A stretch of DNA of 64,000 nt from the NCBI GenBank assembly GCA_903831085.1, contig CAIKWE010000001.1:19383-83382 (forward strand), in the 5' to 3' direction. A model generated the notes under the pieces. The model worked only from the letters and a program-made list of their open reading frames with translations, made no database searches and was not told where the DNA came from. Position 1 is the first letter of the stretch. Every line of letters begins with the position of its first letter. Source of the DNA: an uncultured Verrucomicrobiota bacterium. GTDB taxonomy: Bacteria > Verrucomicrobiota > Kiritimatiellia > Kiritimatiellales > Tichowtungiaceae. A program made the position numbers and the translations under genes. This document shows positions 52,334 through 61,109 of this stretch, piece after piece.

Positions 52334-52580
52334 GTTTTTTCCTTTGTGCGCGGACAAGCTCTAGTTCTTGGTGAGTGGCGCGGCGGCGGTTGTAGAGCGC
52401 GGCGACTTTTTCTTCGAGCGCCTGCCAGTCTTCAGGAGCTGCCGGGGTGTCGTAGTCCCAGTTTTCTTTATCGGAGCGTTTAAACTGCCACTTGATTCCT
52501 TTATTCATCGAAATCGCAATGCGCACGGTGAGCTTCACGCCGTCTTCGAGCTTTTCAATCCATTCGATATCACGTTTCAT
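52326..52580 (-). CDS. small conserved-looking protein of unknown function
   Basis: Not recognised. 84 residues, charged and soluble: WIEKLEDGVKLTVRIAISMN, then IKWQFKRSDKENWDYDTPAAPEDWQALEEK and an Arg-rich helical end (YNRRRATHQELELVRAQRKK). Coupled to the S4 gene by an 8-bp overlap and preceded by a small secreted protein gene 8 bp upstream. Overlap with flanking genes and codon pattern support it as real. Confidence 0.7.
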   Translation of the reverse strand: MKRDIEWIEKLEDGVKLTVRIAISMNKGIKWQFKRSDKENWDYDTPAAPEDWQALEEKVAALYNRRRATHQELELVRAQRKKHG

Positions 52581-52588
52581 AAGATGCG

Positions 52589-52786
52589 TTATTTCTGCTT
52601 TTTAGCTTTGCTGCGGGTGGCGCCGGTGGAGGCATCCGCCTTTGACCACGTTTTGCGTGGTTTGTAGCTGTCGGTCTCATTGGTGTTCACCAGACTGTTT
52701 GTCGCCGAAGGGACAGGCTTCGGGGTGTCTTCAGCAAAAGCGAAGGTTGCGGCCAGCAGGATGACAGCGGTCAGGAGTAATTTCAT
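52589..52786 (-). CDS. small exported protein of unknown function
   Basis: Not recognised. 65 residues: a clear signal peptide (KLLLTAVILLAATFAFA) and a short hydrophilic Thr/Ser/Lys-rich mature part ending KSKAKKQK-like (TRSKAKKQK). AGTAATTT precedes the ATG without a strong ribosome binding site. First gene of the minus-strand run that continues through S4 protein, ybeY and the CorC-like gene. Confidence 0.6.
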   Translation of the reverse strand: MKLLLTAVILLAATFAFAEDTPKPVPSATNSLVNTNETDSYKPRKTWSKADASTGATRSKAKKQK

Positions 52787-52920
52787 GCCGTGTATATATA
52801 CTCCGCCGCGTCCGGCGGAAAGGCAAAATCAGACACGAGGCTGCTTTCGGGAAGGATATTTTTGACTAATTCGCGTTCGTGCCATACCGTCCGGGCTTTA
52901 ACAGTCAGGATCGGTGAATC

Positions 52921-53529
52921 ATGATAAGCGCGTTTCTTTTGGCGACGGTTGCGGTTGTGCTGGCGGAGATGGGCGACAAGACCCAGTTGCTCGCGATGGC
53001 TTTTGCCACGCGCTTTCGCTGGCAGACGGTTCTTTGGGCCGTTCTGGCCGCGACGCTGGCCAATCATCTGCTGGCGGTTGTGGTTGGGAATGTCGTCACG
53101 CAATTTATACCCATGGCCTGGATCAAACTGGCCGCCGCTCTATCCTTCATAGGCTTCGCGTTGTGGACTATTCGCGGTGATAAACTGGACGGAGAAGAAC
53201 GGGATCGCGGCCGAAGCCCGTTCTGGATCGTCGCCGTCGCATTTTTCATCGCTGAGATGGGGGACAAAACCCAGCTGATGACCATCGCGCTGGCCGCCGA
53301 TCAAGCCGTTAAAATCGGCGGCACGGGATGGGCGGCCAAAGTTCAGCAGATTTTTCCGGTCTGGATGGGAAGCACATGCGGCATGCTGATCGCCGATGCG
53401 TTCGGCATTCTGGTCGGAATTGTTTTCCACAAGCACATTCCCGAGAAGGCAGTCAAATGGATCGCGGCCAGCTGTTTCGCCGGGTTTGGTCTGGTGGGAT
53501 TGTACGAAGCGCTTATTCTGCTTCGTTAG
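52921..53529 (+). CDS. Gdt1/TMEM165 (UPF0016) family cation exporter
   Basis: 202-residue inner-membrane protein with six spans in two inverted halves. Each half has the signature (A/I)EMGDKTQL: LAEMGDKTQLLAMAFATRF and IAEMGDKTQLMTIALAADQ. Family members export Mn2+ or Ca2+ in exchange for protons. Its 3' end overlaps the convergent tadA gene by 17 bp. Confidence 0.92.
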   Translation: MISAFLLATVAVVLAEMGDKTQLLAMAFATRFRWQTVLWAVLAATLANHLLAVVVGNVVTQFIPMAWIKLAAALSFIGFALWTIRGDKLDGEERDRGRSPFWIVAVAFFIAEMGDKTQLMTIALAADQAVKIGGTGWAAKVQQIFPVWMGSTCGMLIADAFGILVGIVFHKHIPEKAVKWIAASCFAGFGLVGLYEALILLR

Positions 53530-54001
53530 CTTTATTTTCTTTGCGGCGTTCGCGGAAGAAGCCCTGAAGGATGGATTTACATTCCGCTTCCATGACGCCG
53601 GTCTGAATCTCGACACGATGGTTGAGGTCGGCGTGGTCGAGAATTTCAAATTTTGAACGCGCTCCGCCGCGCTTTGGATCGTCGACGCCCCAGACCACTT
53701 TTTTGAGGCGGGCGAGGACGATAGCTCCGGCGCACATGGGGCAGGGCTCTTTGGTGACGTACATGACGGCATCAGTCAGCCGCCAATTTTCGAGCGCGGC
53801 GGCGGCCTGTGTGATGGCTAGGATTTCAGCGTGGGCGGTCGGGTCTTTGAGCAGTTCCGTTTGGTTATGTGCTTTGCCGATGATCGTGCCGTCTTTGACG
53901 ATAATCGCGCCGCAGGGCACTTCGCCCGCCTCGGCGGATCGCTCCGCCTCGCGCAGCGCCATGCGCATATAAATCACATCTTCTGAAAAGTTGTCGTCCA
54001 T
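53513..54001 (-). CDS. tadA: tRNA-specific adenosine deaminase
   Basis: Deaminates A34 to inosine in tRNA-Arg. Zinc/catalytic motifs are TAHAEILAITQAA (HAE) and KEPCPMCAGAIVLAR (PCxxC), preceded by EVPCGAIIVKDGTIIGKAHN. VVWGVDDPKRGGARSKF is also typical. I begin at ATG 54001 (MDDNFSEDVIYMRMAL); upstream sequence is palindrome-derived (imperfect copies near 54006 and 54036). 162 residues. Confidence 0.94.
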   Translation of the reverse strand: MDDNFSEDVIYMRMALREAERSAEAGEVPCGAIIVKDGTIIGKAHNQTELLKDPTAHAEILAITQAAAALENWRLTDAVMYVTKEPCPMCAGAIVLARLKKVVWGVDDPKRGGARSKFEILDHADLNHRVEIQTGVMEAECKSILQGFFRERRKENKANEAE

Positions 54002-54035
54002 AAATTTCCAAACTCCGGGAAAACGGTAGCAGGTC

Positions 54036-54050
54036 TTCCGGACTTTGGAA
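54036..54050. repeat. imperfect palindrome copy upstream of tadA/metG
   Basis: TTCCGGACTTTGGAA in the tadA-metG divergent spacer, with another 16-bp variant (TTCCAAACTCCGGGAA) at 54006-54021. Confidence 0.5.
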
Positions 54051-54158
54051 ACGCCGGACTGCGGAAACAGACCGGAATGAAAGGGCAATATTAAGAAGAA
54101 CAACTTTGAAATGGGCGCGGGTCTCCGCTATACCTTCTAGCCGAACCGGAACCCAGCC

Positions 54159-56069
54159 ATGTCAGACAAGAGCTACTACGTAACGACACCGATCTATTAT
54201 GTGAACGACAAGCCGCACATCGGCCATGCGTACACTACGATCCTTGCCGACGTGCTGGCGAATTATCACCGTTTGCTTGGTGTTCCAACCTGGTTCCTGA
54301 CCGGCACCGACGAACACGGTCAGAAGGTTCAGCAGGCCGCCGAAAAGAACGGGCTGACTCCGCAGCAGCAGTGCGATCAGACCGTCGTCCGTTTTCAGGA
54401 GCTCTGGAAACGTCTCGAAATCACCAATGACGATTTTATCCGCACCACCGAGGACCGCCACAAAGTGATCGTGCAGGAAGTACTGCAGGATCTGTTCGCC
54501 CGCGACGAAATTTACCGTGCGGACTATCAGGGCTGGTATTGCGTCGGCTGCGAACGCTTCTTCGCCGAAAAAGACCTCGTGGACGGCAACTGTCCCGAGT
54601 GCGGACGTAAAGTGGACGCCATTCAGGAAACCAACTATTTCTTCCGCATGAGCAAATATCAGGACTGGCTCATTGATTACATCGAGACACACCCTGAGTT
54701 TATTCAGCCGGACTTCCGCGCCAACGAGACGCTCGGCTTTCTGAAAACCAAAAAACTGCAGGACCTCTGCATCTCGCGGCCTAAGTCACGCCTCGCATGG
54801 GGCATCGAACTGCCGTTCGACAAGGATTTCGTCACCTATGTCTGGTTCGACGCGCTTCTGAACTACATCACTGCCATTGGCTACAAGCGCGACGACAAAA
54901 AGTTCAACCAGTGGTGGCCGGCGACGCACCAGCTCATCGGCAAAGACATTCTCACCACGCATACCGTGTATTGGCCGACCATGCTCAAGGCCATGAACGT
55001 GCCGCTGCCGAAAACGGTTTTTGCCCACGGTTGGTGGTTGACGGGCCGAACCAAAATGAGCAAGAGCCTCGGCAACGTCGTCAACCCGATGGAAATGGTC
55101 GACCGCTACGGCGTCGATGCCTTCCGCTATTTCCTAATCGCCGAAATGACGCTTGGACAGGACGCCTCGTTCACCGAAGAAGCTTTCATTCGCCGCTACA
55201 ACAGTGACCTCGCCAACGACCTCGGCAATCTGCTGAGCCGCACGGTTAATATGCTTGGCCGTTACTGCGATGGTAAATTTCCAAAGATTGGAAACTCAGC
55301 TCTCGACGGCGCGCCGGAGAAAGAGCTTTGGGACACCGTTCAGCAGGCGGTTGTCGAAATGGAAAGCTCGATCGACACGATGCGGCTCAATGCGGGTCTC
55401 ACCGCCGTGCTGACCGCCGTGCGCAAGGTGAATCAATATTTCGAAATCAAACAGCCGTGGACGCAGTCCAAAGAAGGTAAAACGGAAGAGGTCGGCATCA
55501 CGCTGGCACTCGCCGCCGAAAGTCTGCGAGTCTGCGCCGCGCTGCTTTATCCGGTCATGCCCGAAAAAATGAGCGTACTGCGCGCCGCCTTCGGCCTCGG
55601 CAAACCCGATCCAAAACTGCTGCGCACCTTCGGCGTGATCAAAGCCGGAACCGCGATCAAGGAAACGACCCCGCTGTTTCCGCGCGTTGAATTTAAAAAC
55701 GAAGAGGAAAAACCTGTGAATACTGAACCTGTGAAAGTCGAAGGCGTCATCACCTACGATGAGGTCATGAACGTGAAACTGCGCACCGCCAAAGTTCTCG
55801 CCGCCGAAAAAGTGGAAGGGGCCGATAAGCTCCTCAAGCTTCAGATCGAAGTCGGCGAAGAAAAGCGCCAGCTCGTCGCGGGAATCGCTCTGCATTACAC
55901 GCCGGAACAGGTCGTTGGCAGAACCATCGTCATCGTCGCCAACCTCAAGCCTGCGAAAATCCGCGGCGTCGAATCACAGGGTATGCTTCTGTGCGCCTCC
56001 ATCGGCGATCAAATGAAGCTGATCACGGTCGACGGCGAACTGCCCGCCACTGGCGCAGTGGTCAAGTAA
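54159..56069 (+). CDS. metG: methionyl-tRNA synthetase with C-terminal tRNA-binding domain
   Basis: Class I synthetase. HIGHAYTTILADVLANY at the N-terminus, zinc knuckle CVGC...CPEC (one CxxC pair visible at each side), WFDALLNYITA, KTVFAHGWWLTGRTKMSKSLGN, and an anticodon-binding helix bundle. After a linker, residues about 530-636 form a Trbp111/EMAP-type OB fold (VKLRTAKVLAAEKVEGADKLLKLQIE). Palindrome 55279-55293 is read FPKIGN just before the helix bundle. 636 residues. The phosphatase gene follows after 5 bp. Confidence 0.96.
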   Translation: MSDKSYYVTTPIYYVNDKPHIGHAYTTILADVLANYHRLLGVPTWFLTGTDEHGQKVQQAAEKNGLTPQQQCDQTVVRFQELWKRLEITNDDFIRTTEDRHKVIVQEVLQDLFARDEIYRADYQGWYCVGCERFFAEKDLVDGNCPECGRKVDAIQETNYFFRMSKYQDWLIDYIETHPEFIQPDFRANETLGFLKTKKLQDLCISRPKSRLAWGIELPFDKDFVTYVWFDALLNYITAIGYKRDDKKFNQWWPATHQLIGKDILTTHTVYWPTMLKAMNVPLPKTVFAHGWWLTGRTKMSKSLGNVVNPMEMVDRYGVDAFRYFLIAEMTLGQDASFTEEAFIRRYNSDLANDLGNLLSRTVNMLGRYCDGKFPKIGNSALDGAPEKELWDTVQQAVVEMESSIDTMRLNAGLTAVLTAVRKVNQYFEIKQPWTQSKEGKTEEVGITLALAAESLRVCAALLYPVMPEKMSVLRAAFGLGKPDPKLLRTFGVIKAGTAIKETTPLFPRVEFKNEEEKPVNTEPVKVEGVITYDEVMNVKLRTAKVLAAEKVEGADKLLKLQIEVGEEKRQLVAGIALHYTPEQVVGRTIVIVANLKPAKIRGVESQGMLLCASIGDQMKLITVDGELPATGAVVK

Positions 56070-56074
56070 GTTTG

Positions 56075-56554
56075 ATGAAAACCTTGATTCTAGTGCGCCA
56101 CGCCAAGGCGGAACATGGCAGTCCGTCTCTCGATGATTTCGACCGTCCCCTCAATCATCGCGGCAAACACGACGCATCCGCCATGGCTAAGCGGTTTAAG
56201 GAAACCGGCGTGCGGGTTGATGCGCTGATCAGCAGTCCTGCGGTTCGCGCGCTTTCCACCGCCGAAGACTTCGCGATGGAAATCAATTTACCCATTCAGA
56301 CCGATGAACGCATTTATGAAGCTGGCCTGCGCGACCTGCTCGCTGTTGTACGCGAACTCGACGATCGTCACAGCTCGGTCATGCTGGCCGGACACAATCC
56401 GGGGATGAGCGATCTTTTGCATTACTTGGCCGGCGGAAACTGCGTCAACTTGCCGACAGCGGCTGTGGCCGTGATCGAACTGCCGCAGGAGTCCTGGCGG
56501 AATATTCCCGTGGGCAAAGGTGTATTAAAAAGCATCTCCAGCCCCAAAGAATAA
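56075..56554 (+). CDS. SixA-like histidine phosphatase
   Basis: Histidine phosphatase superfamily protein of 159 residues. LILVRHAKAEHG is the RHG active-site motif, then SSPAVRALSTAEDFA, IYEAGLRDLLAVV and VMLAGHNPGMSDLLHYLAG with the second His. Size and motif order match SixA, which dephosphorylates His-phosphotransfer proteins, though plant-type and general roles are possible. Start is ATG 56075, immediately after metG. Confidence 0.87.
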   Translation: MKTLILVRHAKAEHGSPSLDDFDRPLNHRGKHDASAMAKRFKETGVRVDALISSPAVRALSTAEDFAMEINLPIQTDERIYEAGLRDLLAVVRELDDRHSSVMLAGHNPGMSDLLHYLAGGNCVNLPTAAVAVIELPQESWRNIPVGKGVLKSISSPKE

Positions 56555-56568
56555 ACCGCCGGGGCAGA

Positions 56569-57642
56569 TTACAGGCTCTTGAGCGCTTCTTCGCGGATCA
56601 CTTTGCCCATCTCTGAGGTGGACGCCTTTTTATATCCTTCACGCCACAGGTCGGCCGTGCGCAGATTCTGCGTCAGCGCGGTTTCATAGCCCTTGCGGAT
56701 CGCGGCGGCGGCTTTGGTCTCGCCGAGGAAATCCAGCATCATGGAAGCCGACAAGATCATCGCGACCGGATTGGCTTTGCCCTGACCGGCGATATCCGGC
56801 GCTGAACCGTGCACCGGTTCGAACAGTCCGTATTTTTCGCCGAGGCTGGCGGACGGCAGCAGTCCGAGCGAGCCGCCGAGCGTGGCGGTCGTGTCGGAAA
56901 GAATATCGCCGAACAGATTGCTGGTCAGGATGACATCGAACTGGCGCGGGTTCAGAACAACCTGCATCGTCGCGTTGTCGATGTAGAGGTGGTTGAGTTC
57001 AACGTCTGCGAATTCGGCGGCGTGCAGTTTTTTCACCGTGTCGCGCCAGAGGCGGGAAACATCCAGCACGTTGGCTTTGTCCACGGACGTCACTTTATTG
57101 CGGCGCTTGCGGGCCCAGTTGAAAGCGACACGGGCGACGCGCTCAATTTCCGGAACGGTATAGCGCATCGTGTTGAACGCTTCGAAGCCGTCGTTGCCGG
57201 TCGGCTTGCCGAAATAGATGCCGCCGACCAGTTCGCGCACGGTCAGCAGGTCTACGCCGGAAACGGCTTCGGGGCGGAGCGGAGAGGAATTGGCCAGCGC
57301 CGCCGGAACAGAAACCGGGCGCAGGTTGGCGAACACATTCAGTTCCTTGCGGATTTTCAGCAAGCCGGACTCCGGACGCATCGCGCCGGTGTAGTGATCC
57401 CACTTCGGGCCGCCCATCGCGCCGAGCAGCGTCGCGTCAGAGGCTTTGCAGGCGGCGATCACAGAGTCGGGCATCGGATCGTTGTACTTGTCGATCGCGG
57501 CGCCGCCAGCGGCCTGTTCGTTGTATTCCAATTTAAATCCGCATTTGGCCGACACCGCATCGAGCAGTTGAATGGTTTCCGCCATCACTTCGGTGCCGAT
57601 ACCGTCGCCGGGCATCACAGTAATTTTATACGTTTTAGACAT
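56569..57642 (-). CDS. leuB: 3-isopropylmalate dehydrogenase
   Basis: Oxidative decarboxylation step of leucine synthesis. ITVMPGDGIGTEVM, LLGAMGGPKWD, PESGLLKIRKELNVFANLRP, TVRELVGGIYFGKP, VTSVDKANVLDVSRLWR, DNATMQVV, TSNLFGDILSDTTATLGGSLGLLPSAS and EPVHGSAPDIAGQGKANP are all present. 357 residues. Convergent with the phosphatase gene. No leuC/leuD or leader peptide is in this window. Confidence 0.96.
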   Translation of the reverse strand: MSKTYKITVMPGDGIGTEVMAETIQLLDAVSAKCGFKLEYNEQAAGGAAIDKYNDPMPDSVIAACKASDATLLGAMGGPKWDHYTGAMRPESGLLKIRKELNVFANLRPVSVPAALANSSPLRPEAVSGVDLLTVRELVGGIYFGKPTGNDGFEAFNTMRYTVPEIERVARVAFNWARKRRNKVTSVDKANVLDVSRLWRDTVKKLHAAEFADVELNHLYIDNATMQVVLNPRQFDVILTSNLFGDILSDTTATLGGSLGLLPSASLGEKYGLFEPVHGSAPDIAGQGKANPVAMILSASMMLDFLGETKAAAAIRKGYETALTQNLRTADLWREGYKKASTSEMGKVIREEALKSL

Positions 57643-57724
57643 GCCAACCTGCTTTCTTCGTTTAGTATCTAAAAAAATAAGACGTTGTTTTTAACAACTC
57701 GAGACCGCCTTGGAAACAGAATTT

Positions 57725-58489
57725 ATGGGAAAAGGACTGATCCTCTTTGATATCGACGGAACCCTGCTTCACGCGCCGGGAGGACGGGCCGCTTTCGCGC
57801 AGGCCTTCAAGGAGGCTTTTGGCTGGGAGCAAGGTGTCGAGCATATCAACTTTTACGGCGCGACCGACCTCAACGTATTCCGCGGAATCTGCGTCGAGCG
57901 CGGTGTTGAACCGACGGCGGAAATGGAGCGCGCCTTTTTTGAACGGCTGGCTCCGGCGCTTAACTCCCGGCTGGCCGTCAATCCGCCGACTCTTTTTCCG
58001 AACGTCGGAAATGTTCTCCGCGCGGTTTCCAACGATTGGGCAACTGCGTTGCGGCACGGCGCTTCGCGTCCCTCCGACTCAAACGTTTCCGAATATGGGA
58101 ACGAAAATATGTGCTCCGACGCAGTCGGTTGGAAGCTTGGGCTTGTTACCGGCAATATTGAAGCGACCGCGTGGGCGAAGCTGCACCACGCCGGAATCGC
58201 GCATTACTTCAGCTTCGGTGGATTCGGCTGTACGCACGCCGACCGCGCTGAAATCGCCCGGCAAGCGCTGAAAGCGTCCGGCGTCCAGCATCCGCAAAAA
58301 GTTTTCCTGATCGGCGACACGCCGAGCGATATCAGCGCCGCCAAAGTGAACGGCTTTATTTCCATCGCCGTCGCCACCGGCGGCTTCGATTTCCAGACCT
58401 TGGAAAAATCCGGCGCAGATTTTGTCTTCGAAGATCTAACGGATACTGAGAGATTGCTCTCCATTCTGGAGCGCGGAATGGTGGAATGA
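57725..58489 (+). CDS. HAD-superfamily hydrolase with repeat-derived insert
   Basis: Phosphatase of the phosphoglycolate-phosphatase-like group. LILFDIDGTLLHAPG (motif I), LGLVTGNIEATAW (motif II) and FLIGDTPSDISAAK (motif IV). Between the cap exit (FPNVGNVLRAVS) and motif II there are about 35 extra residues (WATALRHGASRPSDSNVSEY region) encoded by DNA at about 58028-58133 containing palindrome-like pieces (TTCCGAATATGGGAA at 58087 and CCGACGCAGTCGG). Two further palindromes are in frame: 57996-58010 (FPNVGN) and 58391-58405 (FQTLEK). Start ATG 57725. Confidence 0.87.
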   Translation: MGKGLILFDIDGTLLHAPGGRAAFAQAFKEAFGWEQGVEHINFYGATDLNVFRGICVERGVEPTAEMERAFFERLAPALNSRLAVNPPTLFPNVGNVLRAVSNDWATALRHGASRPSDSNVSEYGNENMCSDAVGWKLGLVTGNIEATAWAKLHHAGIAHYFSFGGFGCTHADRAEIARQALKASGVQHPQKVFLIGDTPSDISAAKVNGFISIAVATGGFDFQTLEKSGADFVFEDLTDTERLLSILERGMVE

Positions 58490-58506
58490 AGGAATGGTGG
58501 AATATT
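58474..58506. repeat. TGGAAT array before msrB
   Basis: GCGGAATGGTGGAATGAAGG then AATGGTGGAATATTG runs through the end of the HAD gene, supplying its last codons and the spacer. The inverted partner lies at 58557-58592. Confidence 0.7.
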
Positions 58507-58510
58507 GTTT

Positions 58511-59026
58511 ATGAAAACAACCCGAACAGTTCAAAAAGGAAGCTTCTCAATTTTCATCATTCCAATATTCCTTTATTCCATCATTCCAATCATCCTGTGC
58601 TCCTGCACAGAAAAGGAGGCCCCGATGAAACAGCAGTTCCCTGTTCAGAAGAGTGACGCCGAGTGGAAGAAAACGCTGACGCCGGAACAATACCGTGTCT
58701 TGCGCCAGGCCGGAACCGAACGGCCCTTTAGCGGAATCTACACCGACAACGACAAGCCGGGTGTTTACCGTTGCGCCGCCTGCGGCGCGGAGCTGTTTAC
58801 GTCGGAAGCCAAATTCAGTTCAAGCTGCGGTTGGCCCAGTTTTGATGCAGCGGTCAAAGCGGGTACGGTGGTTCTGCGCACCGACAACAGCCTTGGAATG
58901 ACCCGCACCGAAGTACTCTGCGCCAACTGCGGAAGTCACCTCGGACATCTCTTCGACGACGGCCCGACCGCCACCGGCATGCGCTACTGCATCAACTCGG
59001 AAGCGTTGAAGTTTGAAGAAAAATAA
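58511..59026 (+). CDS. msrB: peptide-methionine (R)-S-oxide reductase, possibly a lipoprotein
   Basis: Reduces methionine R-sulfoxide in proteins. CAACGAELF and CANCGSHLGHLF carry the two zinc CxxC pairs, SSCGWPSF the family core, and RYCINSEALKF the catalytic Cys. Two starts compete. ATG 58511 gives an N-terminal segment FIIPIFLYSIIPIILCSC, a lipoprotein-like signal with a lipobox-like LCSC. ATG 58625 (MKQQFPVQKSD) follows AAAAGGAGG by 5 bp and would give a plain cytosolic enzyme of 133 residues. The signal-like segment is a literal translation of the inverted TGGAAT array at 58557-58592. Confidence 0.88.
   Translation: MKTTRTVQKGSFSIFIIPIFLYSIIPIILCSCTEKEAPMKQQFPVQKSDAEWKKTLTPEQYRVLRQAGTERPFSGIYTDNDKPGVYRCAACGAELFTSEAKFSSSCGWPSFDAAVKAGTVVLRTDNSLGMTRTEVLCANCGSHLGHLFDDGPTATGMRYCINSEALKFEEK
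58557..58592. repeat. inverted TGGAAT array encoding the msrB leader
   Basis: ATTCCAATATTCCTTTATTC then CATCATTCCAATC, complement of the array at 58474-58506. It is translated as the hydrophobic core of the putative signal peptide. Confidence 0.75.
58611..58619 (+). promoter_or_regulatory. strong Shine-Dalgarno inside the msrB frame
   Basis: AAAAGGAGG ends 5 bp before ATG 58625. It is one of the best ribosome binding sites in the window and supports internal initiation of a cytosolic MsrB. Confidence 0.7.
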
Positions 59027-59050
59027 AACCTCGTTCCCGCACCGGCGAGG

Positions 59051-61036
59051 TCAAAGTGCCGGTAGAGCCCAGTGCGAAATGTTCCAGTTTCCAAGCTTTG
59101 GATGCGTCAATTTCCAATCTCCGGCTTTGCCGGAGACAACGCGCCACGGCGAGGCTTCAGCGCGATTGTTACCGGCCCAGGTCAGCGCGGCGACAAACGA
59201 CGGGCCGGACGGATGGTCGATCCGCGCAACCGGAGTGACGTGATAGGGAGCGACAATGTGGGCGCGCGGCTTGGTGTCGTCGAGCCGCTCGTCCCATTCA
59301 TACGCGGTGAAACCACTGAGCGCCTGCAACACGGTGCCGCGGCCGTTTTCGCTCCATGCGCTGAGCAGCGAACCCGCCGCTGTGCGATCAAACATCGGCT
59401 TCGCCAGTGGCAGGGCATAGCCACCGAGGCGTAGGACGACAGGCTGGCGAGTTTCGTAAACGTGCAGCTGCAGCAGCCAACCGGCCTTCCACCAGATGCC
59501 TGCTTCGACGCTGGTGTTCGCCTGCTTAATTTTTGAACCCAGATTATAGCTGTAGTAGGAATGGTCTTCGTCCATTTCTACGGCGACGGTGGAGTGGCGA
59601 CCGTAAATCTGTCCATCGTTAAGCTGTGTGGTCAGAGCGCTGTCGAGCGACCAGTTCGTCTGATTGGGAAAGGCGAGCGTGAAGCCGACGCCGGTGCGGT
59701 AGGCGGTCTTGCTCCATTTCCAGGCGCCGTAGCGAAGATTGGTGCTCGAGATCTGGGAGCCGGAATTGATGATTTCAACTTCACCGCCAGCACTGCGCAC
59801 GGTGAGTCCGGCGGGCTTGATCACGCAGGTATGGTCACCGTGTTCGGAAGGCAACGGCTCCTCGGCGGCAGTCCAGAAGGCGTGATTCGGCGGCAGGAGA
59901 AGAGGAGCGAACCCCTTCGCGCACCAGTAGGGTGAGGCTGCGCACGAATAAGCTTCTCTGATCGGCTCGAAGTTGTCGGTCCAGCCCAGCGCGAGGCAGT
60001 CCTGCTCCTGGCGGATGGGCTTGGAGAGAAAGAAATCAAGGTTGCGCGTGCAGAGCCGCCGCAGCATGCCGGGGGCAAGCTCGGTGCATTTTTCCGCGAC
60101 CGCCAGACCGAAAACATTCAGGCAGTTGAAACGGTAACTGATGGAGCGGCCGAACGCGGGATGCTCGCCGCTGGCCGCGAAGAAGTGCTGGTAGTCGCGG
60201 ACGAAAAGTCCGGCCCATTCGCGCCACCGTTGCGCTCTCTGAGGATCGCGCGCTCCGTACAGCCGCGCCCACCAAAGTCCGTAAAAGTGGAAGGCGTAGG
60301 CGTTGTAGTGATCGTAGGCCTGATTGATTCCGTCTTCGAACCAGCCGCCGCCGCGGTGCATCGCTTCCATGCGGTTGAGGAATTCGTCAATAATCACCCG
60401 GTCGGTCCGCCGCCCATAGCCGTTGACTCCGAGAAATTCAAGGATGTGCACGCCCATGAAGTAGTGGTTGTTGTTGACGATGCCATTGCCGCGCGCCGTG
60501 CCGAGCCAGCGGGCGACCTGATCTTTCTGTGCCTTGCTCAAGGGATCCCATAACTGCTGCGGGGCGATTTGCAGACCGATGCAGAGCAGTCCGATCTCGA
60601 CGTGCAGTTGATGATAATTGGCGTCGGGGCCCCAGTACTGCGGACTGCGTGGATCGGAGCCGATGACAAGACCGTTGCGGAACCATTCCGCAATGCGGGA
60701 ACGGAACGCCTGCGGATCGGGAAAGTCGGCGCTTGGCTCTTCGGGCGCGGTTTGCAGATAAAACGCGGCGAGCAGAAGCGGGCGGGCGAAGCTCTCCATG
60801 CGATCCGCATTCGCATCGTGGTCACTGGCGGGACCGGCGATGGCAATATCCGCGTGACCGGGAACCATCAGCCGCGCCAGCGGCTCAAGGAGTTTCCGGG
60901 CGGAGGTCTGCCAATGAAGGTAAGCATCGGGAGCCGCCGGAGCGGAACTCTCCGGCGGAGCCATTCCATGGCTTTTCGGAAGCAGGCTCAGCGAAGCCAG
61001 CGCTCCGGATGTGATGATAAAGTCTCGACGGCTCAT
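59051..61036 (-). CDS. DUF2264-family protein with twin-Arg signal
   Basis: 661-residue exported protein. MSRRDFIITSGALASLSLLP is a Tat-type signal (RRDF). The mature part matches DUF2264: PLLLAAFYLQ, GSDPRSPQYWGPDANYHQLH, NNNHYFMGVHILEFLG, GGGWFEDGINQAYDHYNAYAFHFYGLWWARLYG and RFNCLNVFGLAVAEK. Such proteins have an (alpha/alpha)-barrel plus beta domain and occur in polysaccharide (uronate) degradation loci. Start is the ATG at 61036; longer upstream frame lacks support. Palindrome-like DNA at 59089-59103 lies in the last codons. Confidence 0.85.
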   Translation of the reverse strand: MSRRDFIITSGALASLSLLPKSHGMAPPESSAPAAPDAYLHWQTSARKLLEPLARLMVPGHADIAIAGPASDHDANADRMESFARPLLLAAFYLQTAPEEPSADFPDPQAFRSRIAEWFRNGLVIGSDPRSPQYWGPDANYHQLHVEIGLLCIGLQIAPQQLWDPLSKAQKDQVARWLGTARGNGIVNNNHYFMGVHILEFLGVNGYGRRTDRVIIDEFLNRMEAMHRGGGWFEDGINQAYDHYNAYAFHFYGLWWARLYGARDPQRAQRWREWAGLFVRDYQHFFAASGEHPAFGRSISYRFNCLNVFGLAVAEKCTELAPGMLRRLCTRNLDFFLSKPIRQEQDCLALGWTDNFEPIREAYSCAASPYWCAKGFAPLLLPPNHAFWTAAEEPLPSEHGDHTCVIKPAGLTVRSAGGEVEIINSGSQISSTNLRYGAWKWSKTAYRTGVGFTLAFPNQTNWSLDSALTTQLNDGQIYGRHSTVAVEMDEDHSYYSYNLGSKIKQANTSVEAGIWWKAGWLLQLHVYETRQPVVLRLGGYALPLAKPMFDRTAAGSLLSAWSENGRGTVLQALSGFTAYEWDERLDDTKPRAHIVAPYHVTPVARIDHPSGPSFVAALTWAGNNRAEASPWRVVSGKAGDWKLTHPKLGNWNISHWALPAL

Positions 61037-61109
61037 AGGGTCAAAAACCGAACACATGGCTGGAACATAACATGACCTTGCCCGCCGGACAAGGGGTGAA
61101 AAAGAATCG

